Shown here one piece after another: positions 38,194 to 46,662 of a DNA stretch of 64,000 nucleotides. The notes beneath the pieces were generated by a model. The model was not told where the DNA came from. It ran no database searches and saw nothing but the letters and a program-made list of their open reading frames with translations. Numbering within the stretch: position 1 is the stretch's first letter; each line of letters starts with the position of its first letter. Position numbers and translations under genes: made by a program. Source of the stretch: JBMOGA01 sp049318625. GTDB taxonomy: Bacteria; Pseudomonadota; Alphaproteobacteria; Rhizobiales; Hyphomicrobiaceae. The stretch spans positions 37,609-101,608 of the forward strand of contig JBMOGA010000010.1 in assembly GCA_049318625.1 (NCBI GenBank), read 5' to 3'.

Positions 38194-40665
38194 CTATTCG
38201 TCCTTCGGCTTCGGAACGGAAGGTACGGTCCCGGAAGACCGCGGCCGGCCGCGCCCTCCGCCACCGCCGCCTTCACGCGGGCCGGGAAGAGCACGGCGGG
38301 GAGCCGCCTCGATCAACGCCTTCTCAGGCTCCGCCGCGTCGCCGTCGTCGTCATCCTCGCTCGACTTCGGCTTCTTGGACGGGTCGAGCGGAAAGACTTC
38401 GAACGCCAGCTTGGAGCCCTTGCCTTCCCCGGCGACCGTGACTTTCACCGCGCCACCGTGCTCCAGCTTCCCGAACAGCAATTCGTCCGCGAGCGGGCGC
38501 TTGATGTGCTCCTGGATCACGCGGGCCAAAGGCCGTGCGCCGAACTTGTCGTCGTAGCCGCGCTCTGCCAACCACTTCGTGGCGGCCTCGGTCAGCTCGA
38601 TGGTGACGCCGCGGTCGGCGAGTTGGGCTTCCAACTGGAATACGAACTTCTCCACCACCTTCTGGATGACCTCGGGCGGCAGACCGGCGAACGCGATCAC
38701 CGCGTCGAGACGGTTGCGGAACTCCGGCGTGAACAGGCGGTTGATCGCCTCCTCGTCGTCACCTTCGCGCTTGGTCCGGTTGAAGCCGAACGCGGCGCGC
38801 GCCAGATCCGACGCGCCAGCGTTCGACGTCATGATGAGGATGACGTTGCGGAAGTCGACCTGCTTGCCGTTGTGATCGGTCAGCTTGCCGTGATCCATGA
38901 CCTGCAAAAGAATGTTGAACAGGTCGGGATGTGCCTTCTCGATCTCGTCGAGCAGCAGCACCGAGTGCGGATGCTGATCGACACCGTCGGTCAGCAGTCC
39001 ACCCTGGTCGAACCCGACATAGCCCGGAGGCGCACCGATCAGCCGCGAGACCGTGTGCTTCTCCATGTACTCCGACATGTCGAAGCGCAGCAGCTCGACC
39101 CCCATCAACGCCGCGAGCTGTTTGGCGACCTCGGTCTTGCCGACGCCGGTCGGGCCGGAGAACAGATAGCACCCGATCGGCTTCTCCGGCTCGCGCAGGC
39201 CGGCACGGGCGAGCTTGATCTGCGCCGATAGGGCCTCGATCGCCTTGTCCTGGCCGAACACCAGCCGCTTCAGGTCCTTCTCGAGATTCGACAGCACCTC
39301 GGCGTCCGACTTGGTGACGGTCTTGGGCGGAATGCGCGCCATCGTGGCGACGGTCGCTTCGACTTCCTTGACGGTGATCTTCTTCTTGCGCTTGCCCTCG
39401 GGCACCAGCATCTGCGACGCGCCGGTCTCGTCGATCACGTCGATCGCCTTGTCGGGCAGCTTGCGATCGTTGATGTAGCGCGCCGACAATTCCACCGCGG
39501 CCTTGATGGCATCGTTGGTGTACTTGATCTTGTGGAAGTCCTCGAAATAGGGCTTGAGCCCCTTGAGGATCTCGATCGAGTCCTCGACGGTGGGTTCCTT
39601 CACGTCGATTTTCTGGAACCGGCGGACGAGCGCGCGATCCTTCTCGAAGTGCTGGCGATACTCCTTGTACGTCGTCGAGCCGATGCACCGCAAAGTACCG
39701 GATTGCAGAGCCGGTTTCAGCAGGTTCGAGGCATCCATGGCCCCACCCGATGTGGCGCCGGCGCCGATGACGGTGTGGATCTCGTCGATGAAGAGGATCG
39801 CGCCCTCGTAGTTCTCGATCTCCTTCATCACGGCCTTGAGCCGCTCCTCGAAGTCGCCGCGATAGCGTGTGCCGGCGAGCAGCGCGCCCATGTCGAGCGA
39901 GAAGATGGTGGCGTCCTTGAGCACCTCGGGCACATCACCCTTGATGATCTTGCGGGCGAGACCTTCCGCGATGGCGGTCTTGCCGACACCCGGATCACCG
40001 ACGAACAGCGGGTTGTTCTTCTGCCGCCGGCACAGCACCTGAATGGTCCGCATGACCTCGGGCTCACGGCCGATCAGTGGATCGATCTTGCCGTCGCGCG
40101 CCTTCTTGTTGAGGTTGACGCAGTAGGTGTTGAGCGCGTCGGCACCGGGCTTCTTGGCGGGGCTCTCGCCGGCCTCGTTGGAATTCTCCTCGTCCACGCC
40201 CCGCACCGGCCGCGGCTCGCTCATGCCCGGCCGCTTGGCGATGCCGTGACTGATGTACTGGACGGCGTCGAACCGCGTCATATCCTGCTCCTGCAGGAAA
40301 AAGGCGGCGTGGCTCTCGCGCTCGGCGAAGATGGCGACCAGCACGTTGGCACCGGTCACCTCCTCGCGACCCGAGGACTGCACGTGGACGACGGCGCGAT
40401 GGATGACCCGCTGGAAGCCCGTCGTCGGCACCGCTTCGGTCGGGCCCTTGACGACGAGCTGGCCGAGCTCGGTGTCGAGATACTCGGTGATCCGCGTCCG
40501 CAGCGCCTCGATGTCGACCTGGCAGGCGCGCATGACGCTCGAGGCGTCACGATCGTCGATCAGGGCGAGCAGCAGGTGCTCAAGCGTCGCGTACTCGTGC
40601 TTCCTCTCGTTGGCGAACTCGAGGGCACGGTGAATGGCGGCTTCGAGGCTCTGTGAGAATGGCAC
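38194..40665 (-). CDS. clpA: ATP-dependent Clp protease ATP-binding subunit ClpA
   Basis: 823 residues. GTG start at 40665, with GGAGAAAGAG before it, 3 bases after the clpS stop. Clp N-domain (1-150), first AAA+ module with Walker A G-D-P-G-V-G-K-T-A and Walker B L-F-I-D-E, second module with G-P-T-G-V-G-K-T-E, and no M-domain coiled coil, so ClpA rather than ClpB or ClpC. It unfolds substrates and feeds ClpP. The ClpP-docking loop reads A-F-G-F, where the family has I-G-F or I-G-L. After the usual end there is a charged and Gly/Arg-rich tail of about 55 residues, longer than in E. coli (758). Confidence 0.95.
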   Translation of the reverse strand: MPFSQSLEAAIHRALEFANERKHEYATLEHLLLALIDDRDASSVMRACQVDIEALRTRITEYLDTELGQLVVKGPTEAVPTTGFQRVIHRAVVHVQSSGREEVTGANVLVAIFAERESHAAFFLQEQDMTRFDAVQYISHGIAKRPGMSEPRPVRGVDEENSNEAGESPAKKPGADALNTYCVNLNKKARDGKIDPLIGREPEVMRTIQVLCRRQKNNPLFVGDPGVGKTAIAEGLARKIIKGDVPEVLKDATIFSLDMGALLAGTRYRGDFEERLKAVMKEIENYEGAILFIDEIHTVIGAGATSGGAMDASNLLKPALQSGTLRCIGSTTYKEYRQHFEKDRALVRRFQKIDVKEPTVEDSIEILKGLKPYFEDFHKIKYTNDAIKAAVELSARYINDRKLPDKAIDVIDETGASQMLVPEGKRKKKITVKEVEATVATMARIPPKTVTKSDAEVLSNLEKDLKRLVFGQDKAIEALSAQIKLARAGLREPEKPIGCYLFSGPTGVGKTEVAKQLAALMGVELLRFDMSEYMEKHTVSRLIGAPPGYVGFDQGGLLTDGVDQHPHSVLLLDEIEKAHPDLFNILLQVMDHGKLTDHNGKQVDFRNVILIMTSNAGASDLARAAFGFNRTKREGDDEEAINRLFTPEFRNRLDAVIAFAGLPPEVIQKVVEKFVFQLEAQLADRGVTIELTEAATKWLAERGYDDKFGARPLARVIQEHIKRPLADELLFGKLEHGGAVKVTVAGEGKGSKLAFEVFPLDPSKKPKSSEDDDDGDAAEPEKALIEAAPRRALPGPREGGGGGGRGRPRSSGTVPSVPKPKDE

Positions 40666-40668
40666 GGT

Positions 40669-41088
40669 CTACTCTTTCTCCATGGTGCACTGTAGAGGGT
40701 GGCCATGCTGACGCGCGAAGTCCATAACCTGCGTCACCTTGGTCTCGGCCACCTCGTAGGTGTAGACGCCACAGATCCCCACGCCCTTGTGATGGACGTG
40801 CAGCATGATCCGGGCGGCTTCTTCCCGTCCCTTGCTGAAAAACTTCTCGAGCACGTGCACCACGAATTCCATCGGGGTGTAATCGTCGTTCAACAACAAC
40901 ACTTTGTAAAGGTTCGGCCGCTTGGTTTTCGGCCGCGTCTTGGTCACGAGGCCCGTCTTGCCCTCATCGTCCGGCGTCCGGCCGGGATTGCCGCCCTTGG
41001 CCGCCGTCGTTGGGACCCGCAGTGCCGGCGCCCCCCCTGTTCGAACCGCCGTCGCTTCTCTGCTCCCGCTGGAGCTGCATATGATCAT
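40669..41088 (-). CDS. clpS: ATP-dependent Clp protease adaptor ClpS
   Basis: 139 residues. The conserved core starts near residue 58: Y-K-V-L-L-L-N-D-D-Y-T-P-M-E-F-V-V, followed by the M-L-x-V-H-x-K-G-x-G helix-turn and the E-x-A-E-x-K-V segment. The N-D-D and hydrophobic pocket residues bind N-terminal Leu, Phe, Tyr or Trp, so ClpS delivers N-degron proteins to ClpA. The N-terminal 55 residues are flexible; the start at 41088 has GGAAG about 6 bases upstream. It is 3 bases before clpA, one operon. Confidence 0.94.
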   Translation of the reverse strand: MIICSSSGSREATAVRTGGAPALRVPTTAAKGGNPGRTPDDEGKTGLVTKTRPKTKRPNLYKVLLLNDDYTPMEFVVHVLEKFFSKGREEAARIMLHVHHKGVGICGVYTYEVAETKVTQVMDFARQHGHPLQCTMEKE

Positions 41089-41178
41089 CTACGACTTCCG
41101 CTGCAACGCTCGTTGAATGTGCCGGCACCGGTTGACCGGCGCCGCCAGCCGCCCACGATCGCGCATGCAGCCACATGA

Positions 41179-41207
41179 ATCTTACGCAACACTGGCCTCG
41201 GTCGCAA
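41179..41207 (-). promoter_or_regulatory. Promoter of clpS-clpA
   Basis: On the minus strand TTGCGA (41207-41202), exactly 17 bases, then TAAGAT (41184-41179). Transcription from about 41172 gives an 84-base leader to the clpS start. Confidence 0.6.
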
Positions 41208-41284
41208 AGAGTGGAAATGCGTGGTGCCAGGACCCCCCGGGCCACTGGAGATTACACCCTATCATTCGGCGCGGAGTTGGACGC

Positions 41285-41313
41285 AAAAAAGGCCCGGCCG
41301 CGGTGGCCGAGCC
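41285..41313 (-). terminator. Rho-independent terminator of the phasin gene
   Basis: Read on the minus strand: GGCTCGGCC, five-base loop, GGCCGGGCC (one G-U pair), then six T. It ends 31 bases after the phasin stop and insulates the clpS promoter. Confidence 0.85.
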
Positions 41314-41343
41314 TGATGCGATCGAAAGGGAAATCCGGCCGGT

Positions 41344-41673
41344 TCAGGCCTTGAGGGCGAGAGCCTCGACGGGCTTCATGGCCTGCTTGGTCAGATCGGC
41401 CATGATGCCGTTCAGGCGGGCCACCTGCTGGAGATAGTCGTCGTACGCGCGCTTGGCATGCGCAGCCTGAACCTCGAACGCCTGCTCGAGCGAGCGCGCC
41501 GCCAGAAGCTTCTCCATCGCAGCGGTGTTCTGCTCGACCGTCCGCTTCGAGTAATCGGTCCATTCGACCGTGATCGCCTGCCACCCCTTGGTCAGGTCGG
41601 TCGCGAAACCCATGGCCGAGTCGAGACCGTTCTGACCGAACTTCCCGAAATTGCCGTAGCTCTGGAACATCAT
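41344..41673 (-). CDS. Phasin family protein
   Basis: 109 residues, almost wholly amphipathic helix (for example W-T-D-Y-S-K-R-T-V-E-Q and L-L-A-A-R-S-L-E-Q-A-F-E-V-Q), as in phasins that coat polyhydroxyalkanoate granules and control their size. GGAGCG precedes two tandem ATGs. The gene is a single-gene transcript: promoter with an overlapping inverted-repeat operator upstream and a terminator downstream. PHA synthesis genes are not in the window. Confidence 0.88.
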   Translation of the reverse strand: MMFQSYGNFGKFGQNGLDSAMGFATDLTKGWQAITVEWTDYSKRTVEQNTAAMEKLLAARSLEQAFEVQAAHAKRAYDDYLQQVARLNGIMADLTKQAMKPVEALALKA

Positions 41674-41708
41674 GATCGCTCCGATGCGGATTCACCCGCG
41701 TTTATGCT

Positions 41709-41750
41709 GCACTGCAACAAACAATTAGCGATTGTTTTGCAGTGCGTCAA
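41709..41750 (-). promoter_or_regulatory. Phasin promoter with overlapping inverted-repeat operator (PhaR-like)
   Basis: On the minus strand -35 TTGACG (41750-41745), 17 bases, -10 TAATTG (41727-41722). A long inverted repeat, GCACTGCAA-x-AAACAAT (41709-41725) and ATTGTTTTGCAGTGC (41731-41745), covers both boxes. TGC-rich palindromes of this kind are bound by PhaR, the repressor of phasin genes released by PHA granules; that the factor here is PhaR is inference. Confidence 0.7.
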
Positions 41751-41822
41751 TTAAGGCATGTGCAACCTGGAGCCTGTGTCGCATCTATCGGAAAGTCTAA
41801 GGCCGGCCAGGCGGGGGTTCGC

Positions 41823-43700
41823 TCAATGGCCGAGTATGGCCCGCGCCGCGCCGGGGCGCCGGTCGATCGTCAACGCGCCGACCGGCGCAACCGTCTCTAT
41901 TGCGAACCGCGCGGGCGACAACTTGGCCTGCTTCTTCAAACCGGCGAACCGTCGGGTGACCCCCTCCACATCGACATCCGACGCTCCGGCCGGCAGGTGG
42001 ATGATCGCAGCGCTGCACGTCATCAACGGGAAAGCGGCCTTCTGCCCGTCGCGCCCGACTCCCGTCAGGAATCCGCGCTCGCGATCCTCGCGCTCGTACA
42101 GCGAGTGCACGGCTTCGGAGAATTTCCGCTGAAGTTCGCCGAGGCCATTGCTCAGTATCTCCGCGTCCGGCCCCGCCGCCCCGGCGAAGAAATCGTCGCC
42201 GCCCACGTGCCCGATGAACACCGAAGACGTTCCCTTGAGCGCTCTGAGGAGGTCGCCGAAGATCAGGATCGCGCGGTCGCCGACACGGAAGCCGTAGGCA
42301 TCGTTGAACGGCTTGAAGTTGTCGAAGTCGAAATAGCAGAACACCCGCTCGTGCGTGGCCTGCGCACACGCATTGGCCATGAAGCTATGGACGGCTTCGT
42401 TGCCGGGCAGCCGCGTCAATGGATTGGCGCCGCGGGCTTCGGCGACACGCAGATCGGACACGATCCGCGCGATGGCGAGCGGCGACAGGTAGCCGACGTA
42501 GCGCAATTCCTCTGTTATCAGAATGCCGTCGGCGAGGCGATCGTGGTAAGTCTCGATGATCCGCCCGATCTGGCTGTTGACATTGGCGATCGGCACCGGG
42601 CGGATGAATTGCGCCAACGTGAAGCCGGACGAGCGGTTCTGAAGCAGCTCGCGCCCGAACGGCGAGTAGAGGAATGGCTTGATGTCGTGCTCGCGCACGA
42701 TGCCGACCGGCATGCCGTTGGCCGATAGGATGGGAACGACGCTCTGCCTGGAGTGGGTCTCGAAGACGCGCATCGCATCAGCCAGTCGTGCGCTCTCCGG
42801 CAGGGTTTGGACCGGGGCGAGGCATTGGCGCAGCGTGTCTGCTTCCGCCGTTTCCCGGCGTGGGCTCGACGTCGCGACGCCCGCATAGCTTAGGGCCAGT
42901 TCGCTGGTGATCTGGACCGGGGGGGAAATCAGATAGCCCTGCGCGAAGTCGCAGCGGATCCCGCGGCAGCAGGCCAGCTCCTCCGGCGTCTCGATACCCT
43001 CGGCGATCACCGCGACGCCGAGCGTGTGGGCGAGGTCGACCACGGAGGCGACCAGCAGGCGCTTCTTGCCGTCGCCTTCCAGGGCGCGCACGAAGAAGCG
43101 ATCGATCTTCAGGAAGTCCGGGTTGGCCTGATACAGCATCTGCAGGCCCGAATAGCCCGTGCCGTAGTCGTCGATGGCGACCCGAAAACCTTCTGCGCGC
43201 AGCGCGGTGGTGAGGCTCTCGAAGTCCCGTGCCGCGACCTCCTGGTTGGCCTCTGAAATCTCGATGCAGATTTCGCTCGGTCTCAGGAAGGATCGTTCGA
43301 TGATGGCGCCGAGGCCGGTCCTGACGCTGCTCGACCGTGCGAGCCGTCCGTCGAGGTTGAGAAACAGCAGCGAGTCGGGGGCACGGTCGAGGTTCGCGAA
43401 CTTCCTGACGGCCTTCGCCTGGATCTCGAGTTCCAGTTCGGCGAGACTCCCGATCTGGTGCGCATGGTCGAACAGCTGGGCGATCGAGCTGAAACCAAGG
43501 CGGCCGACCTCACGGACCAGGCTTTCATAGGCGACGACCCGGCCGGTGTGCATGTCGACGATCGGCTGCAGGGCCACTTCCAGGTTCTGCCGGGCGCGCG
43601 AGAGGAACAGAGACGGATTGTCGTTCGATAGCCACGGCGTATCTGTGAGCGAAATCAACACGACTAATCCCATCGATAACATTTGATGGGAAGTTCCCAC
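41823..43700 (-). CDS. EAL-CBS-GGDEF cyclic-di-GMP signalling protein
   Basis: About 625 residues from a GTG at 43700 (start uncertain; ATGs at 43682 and 43673 also fit). Residues 30-280 are an EAL domain: the name motif reads Y-E-S-L-V-R instead of E-A-L, but downstream I-D-D-Y-G-T-G-Y-S and A-E-G-I-E-T are kept. Residues of about 290-420 look like a pair of CBS domains. The GGDEF domain then reads V-G-G-D-D-F, with Asp where Glu is usual, and F-D-F-D-N-F-K-P-F-N-D-A-Y-G-F, typical of active-type folds. It may degrade, make or only sense c-di-GMP; both motifs deviate mildly, so activity is not certain. Confidence 0.88.
   Translation of the reverse strand: MGTSHQMLSMGLVVLISLTDTPWLSNDNPSLFLSRARQNLEVALQPIVDMHTGRVVAYESLVREVGRLGFSSIAQLFDHAHQIGSLAELELEIQAKAVRKFANLDRAPDSLLFLNLDGRLARSSSVRTGLGAIIERSFLRPSEICIEISEANQEVAARDFESLTTALRAEGFRVAIDDYGTGYSGLQMLYQANPDFLKIDRFFVRALEGDGKKRLLVASVVDLAHTLGVAVIAEGIETPEELACCRGIRCDFAQGYLISPPVQITSELALSYAGVATSSPRRETAEADTLRQCLAPVQTLPESARLADAMRVFETHSRQSVVPILSANGMPVGIVREHDIKPFLYSPFGRELLQNRSSGFTLAQFIRPVPIANVNSQIGRIIETYHDRLADGILITEELRYVGYLSPLAIARIVSDLRVAEARGANPLTRLPGNEAVHSFMANACAQATHERVFCYFDFDNFKPFNDAYGFRVGDRAILIFGDLLRALKGTSSVFIGHVGGDDFFAGAAGPDAEILSNGLGELQRKFSEAVHSLYEREDRERGFLTGVGRDGQKAAFPLMTCSAAIIHLPAGASDVDVEGVTRRFAGLKKQAKLSPARFAIETVAPVGALTIDRRPGAARAILGH
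43687..43699. repeat. Perfect 13-base palindrome at the EAL-GGDEF gene start
   Basis: TGGGAAGTTCCCA overlaps the GTG and first codons of the EAL-GGDEF gene. It is symmetric around a single G and could be an operator or a hairpin at the start codon; no known regulator is assigned. Confidence 0.4.
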
Positions 43701-43792
43701 AAACCTGCAAACATTCCGTTGCCACGAAGGATGCGCCCTGGCCCGCCTGGGACCCTATCGCCGAGCCGACCCACATTCCCCTTCGCGACCTC

Positions 43793-44608
43793 TCAGCGCA
43801 TCGGCCCGATGGTTGCGCTGCGGAGGCGGTTGGAGGCCTGCTCGACCGCCACGACAAGTATGAAGATGCAGATAATAATGGTTGCCGCGGTGTCATAATC
43901 GAAAAGGTCGAAAGCGACCTTGAGCTCGACCCCGATACCGCCGGCGCCGACCAGCCCGAGGATCACCGAGCCCCGCACTGCCTTCTCCAGGCTGAACAAC
44001 GCGGTCGCGATGAACGACGGCAGGGCCTGCGGAACGATGGCCGAGAAGATCAATCCCATGCGCGTGGCGCCGAGCGCCGACAGTGCTTCGCGCGGCCCCT
44101 TGTCCGTTTCCTCCATGGCCTCTGCGAAAAATCGGCCGGCGAAGCCGATCTTGTCGACCATGATCGCGAGAACGCCGGCGGCCGGCCCGAGGCCGACGGT
44201 GATCACGAACAGCAGCGCCCAGACCAGATCCGGGACCGTCCGGAACAGCGCAATGAGCCCGCGCGAGAAAACCCGAAGCGCCGGATGCGGTGAGATTCCG
44301 TCGGCGGCAAGAATCGCGAGCGGAAAGGAGAACAGGAGACCCAGAACGCAGCCGGCCACCGCCATTTGGAATGTGCCGAACAGCGACCACAGGATCTGCG
44401 GTAAACGGTCGAGTTCAGGCGGAAACATGCGCTGGAATATGGAGATCAGCGACGGGATGCCACGCGCCAGCCGCTCCATCGAGGGGCCGGTCCCGGCAAA
44501 CGACCAGACCACGAAGGCAATCGCCAGCACCCACAGGACGAAGGAGACGGCACTCGGGCGCTCGAAGCGCGGCAGGCTCGCGGGTGGCGCAGCACTACGA
44601 TCGTTCAT
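43793..44608 (-). CDS. phnE: Phosphonate ABC transporter permease PhnE
   Basis: 271 residues from the ATG at 44608, which has GGAG 8 bases upstream and overlaps the end of phnC by 14 bases. Five to six hydrophobic helices and the binding-protein-dependent permease EAA loop (E-A-L-S-A-L-G-A-T-R, then I-V-P-Q-A-L-P-S-F), as in PhnE. With PhnC and PhnD it forms an importer of phosphonates or of phosphate analogues across the inner membrane. A single permease gene is present; no C-P lyase gene lies downstream in the window. Confidence 0.9.
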   Translation of the reverse strand: MNDRSAAPPASLPRFERPSAVSFVLWVLAIAFVVWSFAGTGPSMERLARGIPSLISIFQRMFPPELDRLPQILWSLFGTFQMAVAGCVLGLLFSFPLAILAADGISPHPALRVFSRGLIALFRTVPDLVWALLFVITVGLGPAAGVLAIMVDKIGFAGRFFAEAMEETDKGPREALSALGATRMGLIFSAIVPQALPSFIATALFSLEKAVRGSVILGLVGAGGIGVELKVAFDLFDYDTAATIIICIFILVVAVEQASNRLRSATIGPMR

Positions 44609-45410
44609 CACGGCGGCTCCGCGCATTGAAGAAGTGACGAAGCGCAGCAGGGTCCGCCGACGAGGATGGCACGTCCAGCGACGCGCGCCCGCCGGACAGG
44701 CCGACGATCCGGTCGGAGAACTGGATGGCGTGCTCCATGTGATGGGAGATCAGCACGAGCACCAGCTTCTGGCTTTTCGCCAAGCGATTGAGCAGGCCCA
44801 TCACCTCCTCGCCGGCGCGGGGATCGAGACTGGCGTCGGGCTCGTCGGCCAGAATCAATTCCGGGCGCTGCATCAGCATCCGCGCGATGGCGACGCGTTG
44901 GGATTGCCCGCCCGAAAGGCTTTCGGCGCTTTGCCGTGCGACGTGGGCCAAGCCGACGGCGTCGAGGCAGGCCATCGCCTCCTCGCGCACCTCGCTGCGG
45001 GCCAGCGACTGGAGCCAGGTGCGTGGACCTCGGGCGCGGGACTGTACGCCATGCACGACGTTGGTGAGGGCCGACAGCCTCGGCACCAGATTGTGCCGCT
45101 GAAAAACGAAGCCGACACGGGACCGGTAGGTCGCCAGACTGGCCCGATCCAGTTTCGTGACTTCGCGCCCGAGGGCGTGAATCGTGCCGGCTGACGGCTC
45201 GATCAGGCGGACGAGGCAGCGCAGCAGCGTCGACTTGCCGGTACCGTTGGCGCCGATCAGCGCGACCACAGATCCGGCATCGACGCTGAGATCGATGCCA
45301 TCGAGAATGCGGTTCTCGCCGAACGACTTCGAGAGCCCGCAAACGACGAGAGCAGGGTCCGTCGACCCTGCTCTCCCGGTTTGATCCGAGGGTGTTGCCT
45401 TGGTCAACAA
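44595..45410 (-). CDS. phnC: Phosphonate ABC transporter ATP-binding protein PhnC
   Basis: About 271 residues. Walker A G-A-N-G-T-G-K-S-T, signature L-S-G-G-Q-S-Q-R, Walker B L-I-L-A-D-E-P-D-A-S-L-D, H-loop I-S-H-H. The Q-loop region V-F-Q-R-H-N-L-V-P-R-L-S and its place between phnD and phnE fit PhnC. A TTG at 45410, 5 bases after the phnD stop, is the only plausible start near the beginning of the domain; the ribosome site is weak, so coupling to phnD translation is likely. Confidence 0.9.
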   Translation of the reverse strand: MLTKATPSDQTGRAGSTDPALVVCGLSKSFGENRILDGIDLSVDAGSVVALIGANGTGKSTLLRCLVRLIEPSAGTIHALGREVTKLDRASLATYRSRVGFVFQRHNLVPRLSALTNVVHGVQSRARGPRTWLQSLARSEVREEAMACLDAVGLAHVARQSAESLSGGQSQRVAIARMLMQRPELILADEPDASLDPRAGEEVMGLLNRLAKSQKLVLVLISHHMEHAIQFSDRIVGLSGGRASLDVPSSSADPAALRHFFNARSRRDERS

Positions 45411-45414
45411 GTCA

Positions 45415-46299
45415 TCAGTTCCCGATGAACTTCGTGAACTCTTTGATGCCGATGTTGACGTACATCTTGCGGACGATGTCGTAATCGGAGTCCTTGACGT
45501 CCGGCAGGAACTTGCCGCCCTCGAACTTCTTGTTCTCTTTCGTCGTGACGACGGCCTTCATGACGGCATCGGCGTGCTCGAGAAAGGCCTTGCGGAAAGC
45601 CGCCAGGGTCTCAGGCTTCACCTTGGGCGACGCCAGGATCAAGTCGTTCGGCAGCTCGATGCCATCGCCGATCGAACGGAATTTCTTGTCCGGGAACGCC
45701 TTGCGCACGCGATCGAGATGGGTCTGGTTCATGCCGATAGCGGCAATGTCGTTCTTCAGAAGGGCCTCGGCGGCCACGTTGAGCTTCAGGAAGACCGCTT
45801 CGTAATCTTTTCCGTACGAGAGGCCGCCATCCGCCAGAATGGTCGCCGGACCCAGATGCTGCGAGGTCGAGCCGATCTCGCCGAACGAGATCTTCTTACC
45901 CTTGAGGTCGGCCAGAGTCTTGATCGGGCTGTCCTCCGGCACGACGATGCTCGAGCGATAGTTGGGCCGCGTCCACACCACGGTCGGCTGCGCCTTCAGC
46001 CGCGCATTGAACACCACGTACTCGGCCGGCCCGGTCAGCACGAAGTCGACCTGATCGGCGGCCATAGCTTCCACGGCTGCGGTACGACCCGAAACGGGGA
46101 AGAAATCGACCTTGAGGCCCGATGCCTTCTCGAAGGCTTCCTTGAACGGCCCGTACTCGCGCTGGAGCGACTCCAGCCCGTCGATGTCGGTGACCGCGAA
46201 GCGGATCTTGTCCGAAGCCCAAGCCGGGCCTGCGAGGAAGGCCACGCCTGTGGCCGACATCGCGAGCAGCGCGCTCGTGAGCAAGCGACGCGTAATCAT
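45415..46299 (-). CDS. phnD: Phosphonate ABC transporter substrate-binding protein PhnD
   Basis: 294 residues; the ATG at 46299 (M-I-T-R-R-L-L) has GAGGTGG shortly upstream and begins a Sec signal peptide cleaved near W-A-S-D-K. The mature protein has the PhnD start I-R-F-A-V-T-D and the family's F-G-E-I-G-S-T-S-Q-H-L-G-P loop, equivalent to the phosphonate-binding S-T-S segment. First gene of phnDCE; the Pho-box-like element lies about 150 bases upstream, consistent with induction by phosphate starvation. Confidence 0.9.
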   Translation of the reverse strand: MITRRLLTSALLAMSATGVAFLAGPAWASDKIRFAVTDIDGLESLQREYGPFKEAFEKASGLKVDFFPVSGRTAAVEAMAADQVDFVLTGPAEYVVFNARLKAQPTVVWTRPNYRSSIVVPEDSPIKTLADLKGKKISFGEIGSTSQHLGPATILADGGLSYGKDYEAVFLKLNVAAEALLKNDIAAIGMNQTHLDRVRKAFPDKKFRSIGDGIELPNDLILASPKVKPETLAAFRKAFLEHADAVMKAVVTTKENKKFEGGKFLPDVKDSDYDIVRKMYVNIGIKEFTKFIGN

Positions 46300-46446
46300 C
46301 TGATCCACCTCTTTGATGAAGACAAGGACGCAGCGTCTAGCAATCGAGCGCAACAGTTCCATGACGCCAGCGGCAAAACCTGTGCGGCGCGACGAGAGGC
46401 TGTGGGCAACGGCGCTGACCCGCCTCGTGGCGCGCGAACGGCCCCG

Positions 46447-46464
46447 CTGTCACAGACCTGTTAC
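46447..46464. promoter_or_regulatory. Pho-box-like direct repeat (PhoB site candidate)
   Basis: CTGTCAC-AGAC-CTGTTAC: two heptamers 11 bases apart, matching the PhoB consensus of CTGTCAT repeats with 4-base spacers. Each repeat extends to CTGTxACAG (46447-46455 and 46458-46466), itself palindromic, so the other strand also reads as a Pho box. It lies in the 376-base gap between divergent phnD and lacI. No clear -10 stands at the expected distance on either side. Confidence 0.65.
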
Positions 46465-46525
46465 AGATCGGTGAGGTGGTGGGCTGCCCTCTCTTTGTCG
46501 CATTGGAGAGAGAGGCGTTATTTTC

Positions 46526-46561
46526 CGCGCCGGTGGTTCATCCACCGGCGCGAATTTTTTT
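46526..46561 (+). terminator. Strong Rho-independent terminator with no gene before it
   Basis: Perfect 11-base arms CGCGCCGGTGG and CCACCGGCGCG, loop TTCAT, then AA and seven T on the plus strand. No plus-strand gene precedes it: phnD lies upstream on the opposite strand. It would end a short plus-strand transcript or act as an attenuator before lacI at 46676. Confidence 0.85.
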
Positions 46562-46648
46562 GCGACGCTCCCGCCGGCATCACCGTGTTCCTGGCTCTCG
46601 GCGACGGCCGAGTGTCACTCAGCCGTCAACCAGAGCCGCTATTGGGCG

Positions 46649-46662
46649 TGAAAACGTTTCCA
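46649..46662. promoter_or_regulatory. LacI-family operator, probably autoregulatory
   Basis: TGAAAACGTTTCCA matches 13 of 14 positions of the perfect LacI-family palindrome TGAAAACGTTTTCA with its central CG. It lies 13 bases before the lacI start, so the regulator likely controls its own operon. Confidence 0.7.
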
